A DNA stretch of 14,216 nt from an uncultured Bacilli bacterium (GTDB lineage: Bacteria > Bacillota_I > Bacilli_A > ML615J-28 > CAG-698): positions 1 through 14,216 of the forward strand of contig CANQJU010000011.1 in the NCBI GenBank assembly GCA_947624315.1, read 5' to 3'. Position numbers and translations under genes: made by a program. The number at the start of each line of letters is the position of its first letter. Position 1 is the first letter of the stretch. This document shows positions 1-7,505 of the stretch, piece by piece. Below the pieces are notes generated by a model. It ran no database searches and was not told the DNA's origin. It saw only the letters and a program-made list of their open reading frames with translations.

Positions 1-49
1 GATAAAGTTTGGGATTTTCTAAAATTTTCTTTTGCAAACTTAATTCCAT
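1..49 (-). CDS. N-terminal fragment of an unidentified protein
   Basis: An open frame starts at the ATG at 49-47 and runs off the left edge, giving 16 residues that begin MELSLQKKILENPKLY. A GAGGA ribosome binding site lies about 7 nt upstream, overlapping the stop codon of the preceding gene, so it looks like the next cistron of the same minus-strand operon. Too little is present to name a family. The start is supported by the binding site and by tight spacing (3 nt after the upstream stop), but the call rests on only 49 bases. Confidence 0.5.
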   Translation of the reverse strand, partial: MELSLQKKILENPKLY

Positions 50-52
50 AGG

Positions 53-580
53 CTAATCCTCAAAAAATTGATTTATAGGTCTTGGCACTTTAGGTACAAC
101 ATTAGAAGCTGTAGACCCACCTTTAGCAGTTAATTCACTTACTAAACTTAAAGCTTTCTGAGCAGTTTTAATATGTTCTTGAATTGAATTCATATCAATA
201 CTTTTTAATTTATTAGTAAGATTTTCTGGACTAATAGTTTCACTTTTTTTAGTTATACTCATTGAACGATAACTAATAATTCCATTTTCCTCATAATATT
301 TTAAAAGATTTCCGATAATTTCACTAACAATGAAATCATCATTATTAGTTAAAACAATCTCATTAGGTCCAGTTGTATGTAAAGCTATATTTAATTTTCC
401 AGGGAAAGTGAATACATAATTAGGAATTTCTTCTTCATCATATCCTAAATATGGAATAAATTCATCCTTAATAGTTAAGGTGATTTCATCTTCTATTTCC
501 CTAACTTCTGTTTTCAAAAATCCACAATTGCATAAAAAGATTGTTGAAAAAAGCAATAAAAATATAAATAGTCTTTTCAT
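53..580 (-). CDS. Small exported or lipid-anchored protein of unknown function
   Basis: A 175-residue protein that I do not recognise. The N-terminus (MKRLFIFLLLFSTIFLCNC) is a short basic start followed by a hydrophobic core, as in a signal peptide. Cys19 could be a lipid-attachment residue, but the LCNC lipobox is atypical because Asn sits at -1 where Gly, Ala or Ser is usual. The mature part is acidic and probably mixed alpha/beta, with no motif I can name. I chose the ATG at 580-578 because AAGGA lies 8 nt upstream. A longer in-frame version starting at 604 would overlap the end of tgt and lacks a comparable site. The gene starts one base after the tgt stop, so its translation is probably coupled to tgt, which is itself disrupted. 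It occupies the position that yajC often has downstream of tgt, but it does not resemble YajC. Confidence 0.7.
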   Translation of the reverse strand: MKRLFIFLLLFSTIFLCNCGFLKTEVREIEDEITLTIKDEFIPYLGYDEEEIPNYVFTFPGKLNIALHTTGPNEIVLTNNDDFIVSEIIGNLLKYYEENGIISYRSMSITKKSETISPENLTNKLKSIDMNSIQEHIKTAQKALSLVSELTAKGGSTASNVVPKVPRPINQFFED

Positions 581-581
581 A

Positions 582-1695
582 TTAAAAGTCCTTGTCATTT
601 TCATTTAATCCATATTCTCGATAAACTTCTTCTTTAAATTCTTGAAAACGATCTTCTTTAATAGCTTTACGTATATTTTCAGTTAGTTTAACTAAATAAT
701 TAACATTATGAATACTTAACAAACGATATCCTAACATTTCATTAGCTTTAAACAAATGTCTTAAATAAGCTTTGGTATAATTTTTACAACAATAACAATC
801 ACACTTGCTATCTAATGGTGTAAAATCTCTTTCATATTCTTTGTTTTTAATTATAACTCTTCCACTACTTGTCATAGCAGTACCATGTCGAGCAATACGT
901 GTTGGTAGGACGCAATCGAACATGTCGATTCCTCTTTCAACCGCATCTAAAATAGCACCAGGTGAACCAACTCCCATTAAATATCGTGGCTTATCCTTAG
1001 GTAGTAATGGAGTTGTAAACTCTAAAACTTTATTTTGAATTTCTTTAGGCTCACCGACGCTTAAACCTCCAATGGAATATCCATCAAAATCCATAGCTAC
1101 GAGTTCCTTGGCGCATTTTTCTCGAATATCTAAATATTCTCCACCTTGAACAATACCAAACAATCCTTGTGTGTCTTTATTTTGATGAGCATCTAAACAC
1201 CTTTTAGCCCAACGAATAGTTCTATCAACTGATTTTTCCATATAATCATATGTTGAAGGATATGGCGGGCATTCATCAAAAGCCATCATTATATCACTAC
1301 CCAAATCATTTTGAATTTTCATTGAAATTTCTGGTGATAAAAATAATGTACTTCCATTTTTATGATGCTTAAACGTTACGCCTTCTTCTTTTATATCGCG
1401 TAATTTGGCTAAAGAAAATACTTGAAATTGAGCGATCCCAATTCATAAACTTATGTAGTCCTCCAGCTTCTTTAATTAATTCACTACCTGGTTGACACCA
1501 TAAATGGTAAGTATTTCCTAAAATTATTTGTGAACCAATAGCTTCAAGTTCCTCTTTAACTAAGGTCTTAACTGTTGCTTGTGTTCCAACAGCCATAAAC
1601 ACAGGAGTTTCAAAAGTCCCATGTGGAGTTGTTATCCTTCCCAAACGAGCCATTGATTTTTTATCTTCTTTTATTAATTCGTATTTTATAACCAT
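582..1695 (-). pseudogene. tgt: tRNA-guanine transglycosylase, frameshifted by a 20-bp deletion
   Basis: Tgt exchanges guanine-34 of GUN-anticodon tRNAs for preQ1, the base-insertion step of queuosine synthesis. The start ATG at 1695 has an AGGA site. The first piece reads through GNTYHLW and HKFMNWDR, leaves the family frame near 1425 and stops at 1369. The family frame resumes at about 1427 with FQVFSLAKLRDIKEEG and continues without a stop to 582. The stretch between WDRSI and FQVF, normally LTDSGG, is missing. It contains the catalytic Asp (Asp102 in the Zymomonas enzyme). The rest is well preserved: GLSVGE, the MFDCVLPTR nucleophile region (Asp280 equivalent), and a zinc site made of CDCYCC plus the His of SIHN. 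The combined length matches the usual ~380 residues less the gap. The ATG at 1322 has no ribosome binding site, so I do not treat the second piece as an independent gene. An assembly error is possible but less likely than a real deletion. Confidence 0.9.
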
Positions 1696-1704
1696 ATTAT
1701 TCCT

Positions 1705-2724
1705 CTATTTTATAAACATTGCATCACCAAATGAGAAAAATCGATATTCCTCTTTAACAGCAATTTCATACGCTTTTTTCATTAACTCTTGTGATGAAAA
1801 AGCACTAACCAACATTAAAAGAGTTGATTTTGGCAAATGAAAATTAGTAATCAAACCATCGATTGCTAAAAACTTATAGCCTGGATAAATAAAGATATTA
1901 GTATCTTCACTACATCCCACAAACTTTCCATATTTTTGATAAACAGACTCCAAAGTTCTTGTTGTTGTTGTGCCAACACTAATAATTTTTTTGCCTTGAG
2001 CTTTAGCTAAATTTAAAGCTTCCGCAACGTCATCTTTAATATAGTAATGTTCACTATGCATTATGTGGTCTTCAACATTATCAACACTTACAGGTCTAAA
2101 GGTCCCAAGACCTATATGTAAAGTTATGTGATATATTTTAACTCCTTTTTCCTCTAATTGTTTTAGCAACTCTTTAGTAAAATGTAATCCCGCAGTTGGA
2201 GCCGCTGCACTTCCTAAATTTTCAGCATAAACTGTTTGATAGCGATCTTGATTTTTTAATTTTTTATGAATATATGGTGGTAAAGGCATTTCTCCTAATT
2301 TTTCTAATTTTTCTAAAAAAATACCTTCATATGTAAATTTAATATGACAAATACCATCATCTAATTTTTCAACAATCTCCCCAATAAGTAAATCAGAAAA
2401 ATTAATCTTTGTTCCGTTTTTAACCCTTCGAGCAGGTTTTACTAAAGCTTCCCAATAACCATTTTCTTCTTTTAATAATAGTATTTCAATTTTTGCTTTT
2501 GTATCTACTTTTTCGCCATAAATTCGTGATGGCAAAACTTTAGTATCATTAATTACCAAAACACAATTATCATCTAATATATTTACTATATCACTAAAAT
2601 GATAATGACTAATAGTTTCATTTTGTCTATCAACGACCATTAAGCGCGATGCACTTCTATCCTTTAAGGGAGTTTGCGCTATTAGTCTTTCTGGCAATTC
2701 ATAATTAAATTCATCTACTTTCAT
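1705..2724 (-). CDS. queA: S-adenosylmethionine:tRNA ribosyltransferase-isomerase
   Basis: QueA transfers and isomerises the ribosyl group of S-adenosylmethionine onto preQ1 in tRNA to give epoxyqueuosine, the step after Tgt. The 339-residue protein is full length for the family and has its landmarks in order: LPERLIAQTP (about residue 10), MPLPPYI (about 146), SAAAPTAGLHFT (about 172), HIGLGTFRPV (about 203) and VGTTTTRTLE (about 250). I chose the ATG at 2724 because AGGA lies 10 nt upstream; an in-frame TTG at 2733 directly abuts that site and is too close. The start overlaps the end of ruvB by 14 bp and the stop lies 9 bp before tgt, so the genes form one transcript. No damage is visible, but with tgt broken its tRNA substrate would not be made unless another tgt exists in the genome. 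Confidence 0.96.
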   Translation of the reverse strand: MKVDEFNYELPERLIAQTPLKDRSASRLMVVDRQNETISHYHFSDIVNILDDNCVLVINDTKVLPSRIYGEKVDTKAKIEILLLKEENGYWEALVKPARRVKNGTKINFSDLLIGEIVEKLDDGICHIKFTYEGIFLEKLEKLGEMPLPPYIHKKLKNQDRYQTVYAENLGSAAAPTAGLHFTKELLKQLEEKGVKIYHITLHIGLGTFRPVSVDNVEDHIMHSEHYYIKDDVAEALNLAKAQGKKIISVGTTTTRTLESVYQKYGKFVGCSEDTNIFIYPGYKFLAIDGLITNFHLPKSTLLMLVSAFSSQELMKKAYEIAVKEEYRFFSFGDAMFIK

Positions 2725-3706
2725 TTTTATCAATTCCTAAATGTTTATATGTTTTATCGGTAACAGTTCTTCCTCGAGGAGTACGAACAATAAATCCCTT
2801 TTGCAATAAATAAGGTTCAACAACATCCTCTAATGTTTGTGGATCCTCACCAATTGAAGATGATAAAGCGTTCAATCCGGCAGGACCTCCACGGAAGCGC
2901 TCTATGATAGCTCTTAAATATTTATAATCTGTTTGATTTAATCCTTCATCATCAATGTTCAATTTTTTAAGTGACATTCTGGTAACATCTAAATGTATTA
3001 TTTGATTATCTTCATCTAAAAATTGAGCAAAATCTCTAACACGACGGAATAAACGATTAGCTACACGAGGAGTTCCCCTTGATCTTCTAGCAATTTCTAA
3101 TGAGCTTTCATCATCGATATCATAATTAAATATTTTAGCAGTTCGATTGACAATTTGTTGCAAATCGTAATCATTATAATAATCTAATTGTTGAACGATA
3201 CCAAAACGATCACGCAATGGGGCAGAAATATCACCACATCTAGTTGTTGCTCCAATTAAAGTAAATGGTGGTAAATCAATTTTAATTGTACTAGCTGTTG
3301 AATCTTTCCCAACAACTATATCAATTGAATAATCTTCCATAGCGGAATAAAGAACTTCTTCTATAACTTTTGGTAAACGATGTATTTCATCAATAAATAA
3401 AACATCCCCAGCTTCTAAACTTGATAATATCGCAGCTAAATCACCAACTCGATCTAAACTAGGAGCAGTAATACTATGCCAATTTGCTCCCATTTCATTA
3501 GCAATAATATTGGCTAAAGTTGTTTTTCCTAGTCCTGGAGGTCCATATAATAATACATGGTCTAATGTCTCTTCTCTTTTTAAAGCAGTTTGAATATAGA
3601 CATTCATATTTTCTTTAATTTCTTTTTGACCAATATAATCACAAAGGCGTTTTGGTCTTAAACTATTATCATATTCTTTTAAAGACAATTCATCATTTTT
3701 CTCCAT
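2711..3706 (-). CDS. ruvB: Holliday junction branch-migration ATPase RuvB
   Basis: RuvB is the hexameric AAA+ motor that, with RuvA, drives branch migration of Holliday junctions during recombinational repair in the cytoplasm. The 331-residue protein is full length. Visible motifs are Walker A GPPGLGKTT (about residues 55-63), Walker B VLFIDEIH (102-109), sensor-1 GATTR (152-156), the arginine-finger region LRDRFG (164-169), and the C-terminal winged helix with RGGPAGLNALSSSIGED and GFIVRTPRGR. The ATG at 3706 is preceded by a strong AGGAGG at 3712-3717. It is the first gene of the leftward operon ruvB-queA-tgt. Its partner ruvA lies immediately upstream but on the opposite strand, whereas most Bacilli have ruvA and ruvB in tandem. 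I see no convincing promoter for ruvB in the 64-bp gap. Confidence 0.98.
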   Translation of the reverse strand: MEKNDELSLKEYDNSLRPKRLCDYIGQKEIKENMNVYIQTALKREETLDHVLLYGPPGLGKTTLANIIANEMGANWHSITAPSLDRVGDLAAILSSLEAGDVLFIDEIHRLPKVIEEVLYSAMEDYSIDIVVGKDSTASTIKIDLPPFTLIGATTRCGDISAPLRDRFGIVQQLDYYNDYDLQQIVNRTAKIFNYDIDDESSLEIARRSRGTPRVANRLFRRVRDFAQFLDEDNQIIHLDVTRMSLKKLNIDDEGLNQTDYKYLRAIIERFRGGPAGLNALSSSIGEDPQTLEDVVEPYLLQKGFIVRTPRGRTVTDKTYKHLGIDKNESR

Positions 3707-3722
3707 GCTATCCTCCTAATCG

Positions 3723-3751
3723 TTTACATCTTTTAAAAATTATGTTATAAT
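3723..3751 (+). promoter_or_regulatory. Sigma-A type promoter of ruvA
   Basis: A -35 box TTTACA (3723-3728) and a perfect -10 TATAAT (3746-3751) are separated by exactly 17 bp, and a TG extends the -10 one base upstream (3743-3744). Transcription should begin near 3758, leaving a leader of only about 13 nt before the TTG start of ruvA. This position argues against the ATG at 3756 as the start, because that codon would lie at or before the first transcribed base. Confidence 0.85.
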
Positions 3752-3770
3752 ACATATGGTGGTGATTTAC

Positions 3771-4346
3771 TTGTTTAACTATATTAAAGGTAAAATTACA
3801 ATTGTTAATGGTGACTATATTGTAATTGAAAATAATTCAATTGGATTTCAATTAAAAACAGCTAATCCTTTTTTATTTAATGTTGGTGAAGACACAATCG
3901 TATATACATATTTACATGTTAGAGAAGAAATATTTGAATTATACGGATTTAAAACTATAGAAGAAAAACAATTGTTTCTTCAACTAATTTCTGTTAAAGG
4001 TCTTGGTCCAAAAGGTGCTCTAGCAATCCTTGCCAGTGGCAAAATAGCTGAAGTAATTGAGGCAATAAATCAAGGAAATACAAAATTTCTTCAAACTTTC
4101 CCAGGAATTGGCGTAAAAGCAAGTCAACAAATAATTCTTGACCTTCATGGAAAATTGAATTTTGATCAAAGCCTATCAAATAATACTCATCCAAAAATTG
4201 CTAATATTTGTGAAGCTTTAAAATCATTGGGATATAAAAGCAATGAAATTAAATCAGTAATTCCTTTACTAGAAAAAAATATAACTTCTAGTGAATCCGA
4301 TCTAATCAAATTAGCTTTAAAAAGACTTAATCAAGGCGTTTATTAA
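3771..4346 (+). CDS. ruvA: Holliday junction-binding protein RuvA
   Basis: RuvA binds four-way DNA junctions as a tetramer and loads RuvB. The protein has the OB-fold N-terminal domain (MFNYIKGKIT...YIVIENNSIGFQL...YTYLHVREE), two helix-hairpin-helix motifs (VKGLGPKGAL at about 75-84 and FPGIGVKASQQ at about 110-120), and a C-terminal domain (about 140-191) that contacts RuvB. Length is 191 residues with a TTG start at 3771. That start follows GGTGAT (3761-3766), a match to the ribosome-binding consensus, and gives the usual M-x-x-x-(I/V)-K-G opening of RuvA. An in-frame ATG at 3756 would add five residues but lies at the predicted transcription start, so it would need leaderless translation. 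The gene is divergent from ruvB and stands alone between its own promoter and terminator. Confidence 0.95.
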   Translation: MFNYIKGKITIVNGDYIVIENNSIGFQLKTANPFLFNVGEDTIVYTYLHVREEIFELYGFKTIEEKQLFLQLISVKGLGPKGALAILASGKIAEVIEAINQGNTKFLQTFPGIGVKASQQIILDLHGKLNFDQSLSNNTHPKIANICEALKSLGYKSNEIKSVIPLLEKNITSSESDLIKLALKRLNQGVY

Positions 4347-4358
4347 ACGCCTTTTTTT
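4335..4358 (+). terminator. Intrinsic terminator of ruvA
   Basis: GGCGTTT (4335-4341) and AAACGCC (4345-4351) form a 7-bp stem with a 3-nt loop, followed by T7 (4352-4358). The left arm carries the last codons of ruvA and the TAA stop lies in the loop and right arm, so coding sequence and terminator overlap. The U-tract also overlaps the last codon of the convergent minus-strand gene. In the minus direction the hairpin is followed only by TTGATT, so it should be a poor terminator for the SRP operon. Confidence 0.88.
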
Positions 4359-6036
4359 ATAATAAACTTTTCCAATATTTTAAATCATCATTAGCTTTCT
4401 TGCAACTCTCTAAATACTCTTTATCTATATCATAGTAATCTTTTTCATTATCTTTCTTATTAAGACGATAATTATTTTTAGAATTCTTTTCAATCTTATC
4501 ATATTTTAATAAAAGATTGTGTTCTAAATCATTTTTCAAATTGACATTATTGATATCAAATTCATTCTTCTCATTATCACGAGTAAAACGATAATTAACA
4601 CCAAATGTTTTAATGTTATTAACTAAATTATTAAATCCCTCATCAACAATAATTTTTTTACCATTGTTTTGAACAACCTCAGGATTACTAAAATATTTAT
4701 TAATATTATTAATTTGAACAACTCTTTCATCAATATAAGCAATAATCATATCAATAAAATCTAATAACAAACTAAATTCTTTTTCGAAATATTTTATATC
4801 AAATAAATTATTTATACAACTTTCAATATTTTCTTGTAACTCAAGACGATTTGTTTTTTTATTTTTAAAAGCATCATCTTGCAAATTATTAACCTTATCT
4901 AATAAAAATTGATATTTTGTTTCTCTATATTGATTATATTTCGCATATTTTTCATCAATACTTTCTTTAATATCATTAAAGAAAATCTGTATGCGATTAA
5001 TCATTCTAATAGCAGGATCATAAAAATTAACTTGAAAATATTGAATAGTGCATTCAATTATCTTTTTGTTTAATAAAAGTACTTTATAATCATTGTTTAA
5101 TGATTTATTATCATTTAATAATTTTTGATATATAGAATCAACACAGTTTTGATAAATCATCAAGTCATTGTTTAAAACATCAATTGATTCGATATCTTTT
5201 TGATAATCATAATTAAAAATATTTTCATTTTCTTCAAGTTTAAATAGTTCTATTTCATTTTCTAAAGATGCAATTTTTTTCTCGTTATCAGTTTGATAAT
5301 CAATGAACTCATTTTTCTTTTCGTAAATTTCTTTAAAACAAGCATCATTAATATTTTTCAAACTCTCGTAACATTTAATTTTTATATCATATTGTTCACT
5401 TAAACTTCTACTTCTAATTTCATTAATTTTCGCTCTGATTTCTTTGATTTTATCTTTTTCATCAATGTCTAATAAACTTTTTTCTAAAGATAAATATTCT
5501 TTTTCACAACTTTCAATATTTCGTTGCAAATCAATTGTTAAGCGACGATTTATTTCTGCTAAATTAGCTAAATGATTCTTATTTTTTTCATTTAAATAAT
5601 TTTCAAATTCTTTAGTTTTATTATTTATTTCTTTATCTAAATTGTTTATACGATTAATATTATCTTGTTTCTTTTTCTTTGTTAAATAGTTTAATTGAGC
5701 AAGTTCAGCTTTTCTTGTTGGATAAAATTTGTATTGCTTTAGGTTCTTTTCATAATCAAGAAAAAAGTTATCCAAAAAACTAACAAAATCTTGATATTTA
5801 AATTTTAATAATTCATCTAGTTCTTCATTGTTTTTTTGACAACTATGTTCATTATGCAATACTTTTAGCTTAAATGATTTTATAGAAATATCGCCTTTAT
5901 CTAGCATTGCCCCATAAGCATCAATTATATCATTACTATAATCATTTACTTTATTATATCTGAGCATTAAAAAATCAAAGATATCATTTTTTATTTCATT
6001 GACTTTGTTTTCATAACTGCGATAATCCATATTCAT
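4357..6036 (-). CDS. Large coiled-coil protein of unknown function, last gene of the SRP operon
   Basis: A 559-residue protein that I cannot place in a family. It has no signal peptide or membrane helix and is very rich in Lys, Glu, Asn, Asp and Ile. The central part (about residues 110-345) has the charge pattern and heptad-like hydrophobics of long helical coiled coils, for example around NKTKEFENYLNEKNKNHLAN and DKIKEIRAKINEIRSR. A second mostly helical block follows, then a less charged segment near GKKIIVDEGFNNLV, and a charged Asn/Lys/Asp-rich tail (about 515-550). A cytoplasmic structural or scaffold role is inference only. It starts 6 bp after the ffh stop with GAGG overlapping that stop, so it is co-transcribed and probably translationally coupled to ffh. 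Two ATGs (6036 and 6030) are possible; the second has the more usual spacing (10 nt versus 4 nt from GAGG). Confidence 0.85.
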   Translation of the reverse strand: MNMDYRSYENKVNEIKNDIFDFLMLRYNKVNDYSNDIIDAYGAMLDKGDISIKSFKLKVLHNEHSCQKNNEELDELLKFKYQDFVSFLDNFFLDYEKNLKQYKFYPTRKAELAQLNYLTKKKKQDNINRINNLDKEINNKTKEFENYLNEKNKNHLANLAEINRRLTIDLQRNIESCEKEYLSLEKSLLDIDEKDKIKEIRAKINEIRSRSLSEQYDIKIKCYESLKNINDACFKEIYEKKNEFIDYQTDNEKKIASLENEIELFKLEENENIFNYDYQKDIESIDVLNNDLMIYQNCVDSIYQKLLNDNKSLNNDYKVLLLNKKIIECTIQYFQVNFYDPAIRMINRIQIFFNDIKESIDEKYAKYNQYRETKYQFLLDKVNNLQDDAFKNKKTNRLELQENIESCINNLFDIKYFEKEFSLLLDFIDMIIAYIDERVVQINNINKYFSNPEVVQNNGKKIIVDEGFNNLVNNIKTFGVNYRFTRDNEKNEFDINNVNLKNDLEHNLLLKYDKIEKNSKNNYRLNKKDNEKDYYDIDKEYLESCKKANDDLKYWKSLL

Positions 6037-6042
6037 CTAACC

Positions 6043-7497
6043 TCAAATTCTAAAATTTCCTCTTCCTTTGCCCTTGCCTTTTTTAGGTTTGGGACTATAT
6101 CCACCGGGCATTTGTCCACGAGCTATTTGTTCATTTAATTTATCTTCATCCATTCCTGCTAAAGAAGTTATTTGTTTTTTCATATTTTCAAACCTCTTTG
6201 TCAAGGCATTTACTTCTGGATAAGGTCGACCAGCACCTTTGGCTAATCTCTCTCGACGTGAGTAACTATTAGCAAGCAATTCAGGATTTTTTCTTTCTTC
6301 TTCAGTCATTGATTTAATAATAGCTTCGATATAACTAAATTGTTTATCATCTATTTCTAAATCTTTTAATTGCTTACCTAATCCAGGAATCAATGAAAGC
6401 AGACCTTTTAATGATCCCATTCTTTTAATCCATTTTATTTGCTTCATAAAATCGTCATAATCATAACGACCTTTTTGCATTTTTTCAGCCATTTTCATGG
6501 CTTCTTCCTCTTCAACACTTTCAGTAGCTTTTTCAATAAGAGAAACTACATCTCCCATACCCAAAATTCTTCCAGCCATACGGTCAGGATGAAAAACTTC
6601 AAGTTGATCAAGTTTCTCACCAACACCCATAAACTTAATTGGAATTTGGGTTAAATATCTAATTGATAAAGCAGCACCACCACGAGTATCACCATCTAAT
6701 TTTGTTAAAATGCATCCACTAATTTTTAAAGCTTCATTAAAAGTTGTGATAACATTGATAGCATCTTGTCCCATCATGGCATCTATTGTTAAAAGCACTT
6801 CATCAGGTTCTCTTAATGTCTCTCCAAACTTCTCATTCTTGTCTTCATATATTTCTACAGCTTTATCTTGAAGTTCTTTTAGCTCATTCATTAAAGCCTC
6901 ATCAATATGTAATCTACCGGCAGTATCAATAATAACTAAATCATATCCTTTTTCTTTAGCATAATTAATACCATTTTTAACAATATCAACAACTTTGTGA
7001 TTTGTTCCCATATCGAAAACTTCGATACCAAGTTGCTTACCAACTGTATGCAATTGATTAATAGCTGCAGGACGATAAATATCAGCAGCAATTAGCAATG
7101 GTTTTTTATGATCCTTTTTTCTTAGATAATTTGCTAATTTCCCACAATGTGTTGTTTTACCAGCACCTTGCAAACCAACAAGCATAAAAACACTTGGACC
7201 ACTTACTTTATAAGTGACACCAACAGCCTCTTCGCCCATTAAAGCTTTTAATTCATCATGAACAACTTTGACTACCATATCTCCAGGTGTCAATGATTTC
7301 ATAATCTTTTCTCCTAACGCTTTTTCCTTAACGTCGGCTGTAAATTTTTTAACTACTTTATAATTGACATCGGCTTCAAGCAAAGATAATCGAACTTCTT
7401 TCATCATTTCGTCAATGTCGTTTTCATTTAATTTCCCACGTCCTGTAATTCTTCTTAAGGACATTTGTATTCTTTCAGATAAACTTTCAAATGGCAT
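6043..7497 (-). CDS. ffh: Signal recognition particle protein Ffh (SRP54)
   Basis: Ffh binds SRP RNA and signal sequences on ribosomes and delivers them to FtsY at the membrane. The 484-residue protein shows the N domain, the G domain with P-loop GLQGAGKTTHCGK (108-120), DTAGR (191-195) and TKLDGD (265-270), and the M domain (about 330-447) with IPGLGK, the SMTEEERKNPE segment and the RNA-binding RRERLAKGAGRPYPEVN. It ends in a basic Gly/Lys-rich tail. Usual length is about 445-455. The excess comes from that tail and from roughly 16 extra residues after DTAGR (about 210-230, including KAVEIYEDKNEKFGETLRE), a stretch short in the B. subtilis protein as I recall it. The start at 7497 is preceded by AGGTG, which overlaps the ylxM stop. 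It is co-transcribed with ftsY, ylxM and the downstream coiled-coil gene. Confidence 0.98.
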   Translation of the reverse strand: MPFESLSERIQMSLRRITGRGKLNENDIDEMMKEVRLSLLEADVNYKVVKKFTADVKEKALGEKIMKSLTPGDMVVKVVHDELKALMGEEAVGVTYKVSGPSVFMLVGLQGAGKTTHCGKLANYLRKKDHKKPLLIAADIYRPAAINQLHTVGKQLGIEVFDMGTNHKVVDIVKNGINYAKEKGYDLVIIDTAGRLHIDEALMNELKELQDKAVEIYEDKNEKFGETLREPDEVLLTIDAMMGQDAINVITTFNEALKISGCILTKLDGDTRGGAALSIRYLTQIPIKFMGVGEKLDQLEVFHPDRMAGRILGMGDVVSLIEKATESVEEEEAMKMAEKMQKGRYDYDDFMKQIKWIKRMGSLKGLLSLIPGLGKQLKDLEIDDKQFSYIEAIIKSMTEEERKNPELLANSYSRRERLAKGAGRPYPEVNALTKRFENMKKQITSLAGMDEDKLNEQIARGQMPGGYSPKPKKGKGKGRGNFRI

Positions 7498-7505
7498 TTT
7501 TTCAC

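Noticed and set aside
805..1038. Plus-strand open frame of 77 codons
   Set aside because: It is antisense to a well-conserved part of tgt (zinc-site and nucleophile regions) and has no ribosome binding site or recognisable product.
582..1322. The 246-codon frame as an independent short transglycosylase gene
   Set aside because: The family frame continues upstream past this ATG to 1427 without a stop, and no ribosome binding site precedes it; it is the tail of the disrupted tgt.
3994..4194. Minus-strand open frame of 66 codons inside ruvA
   Set aside because: It is antisense to the helix-hairpin-helix region of RuvA; a composition shadow.
6439..6654. Plus-strand open frames opposite ffh (this one and 7364-7558)
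   Set aside because: Both lie antisense to conserved Ffh coding sequence and show no start signals.
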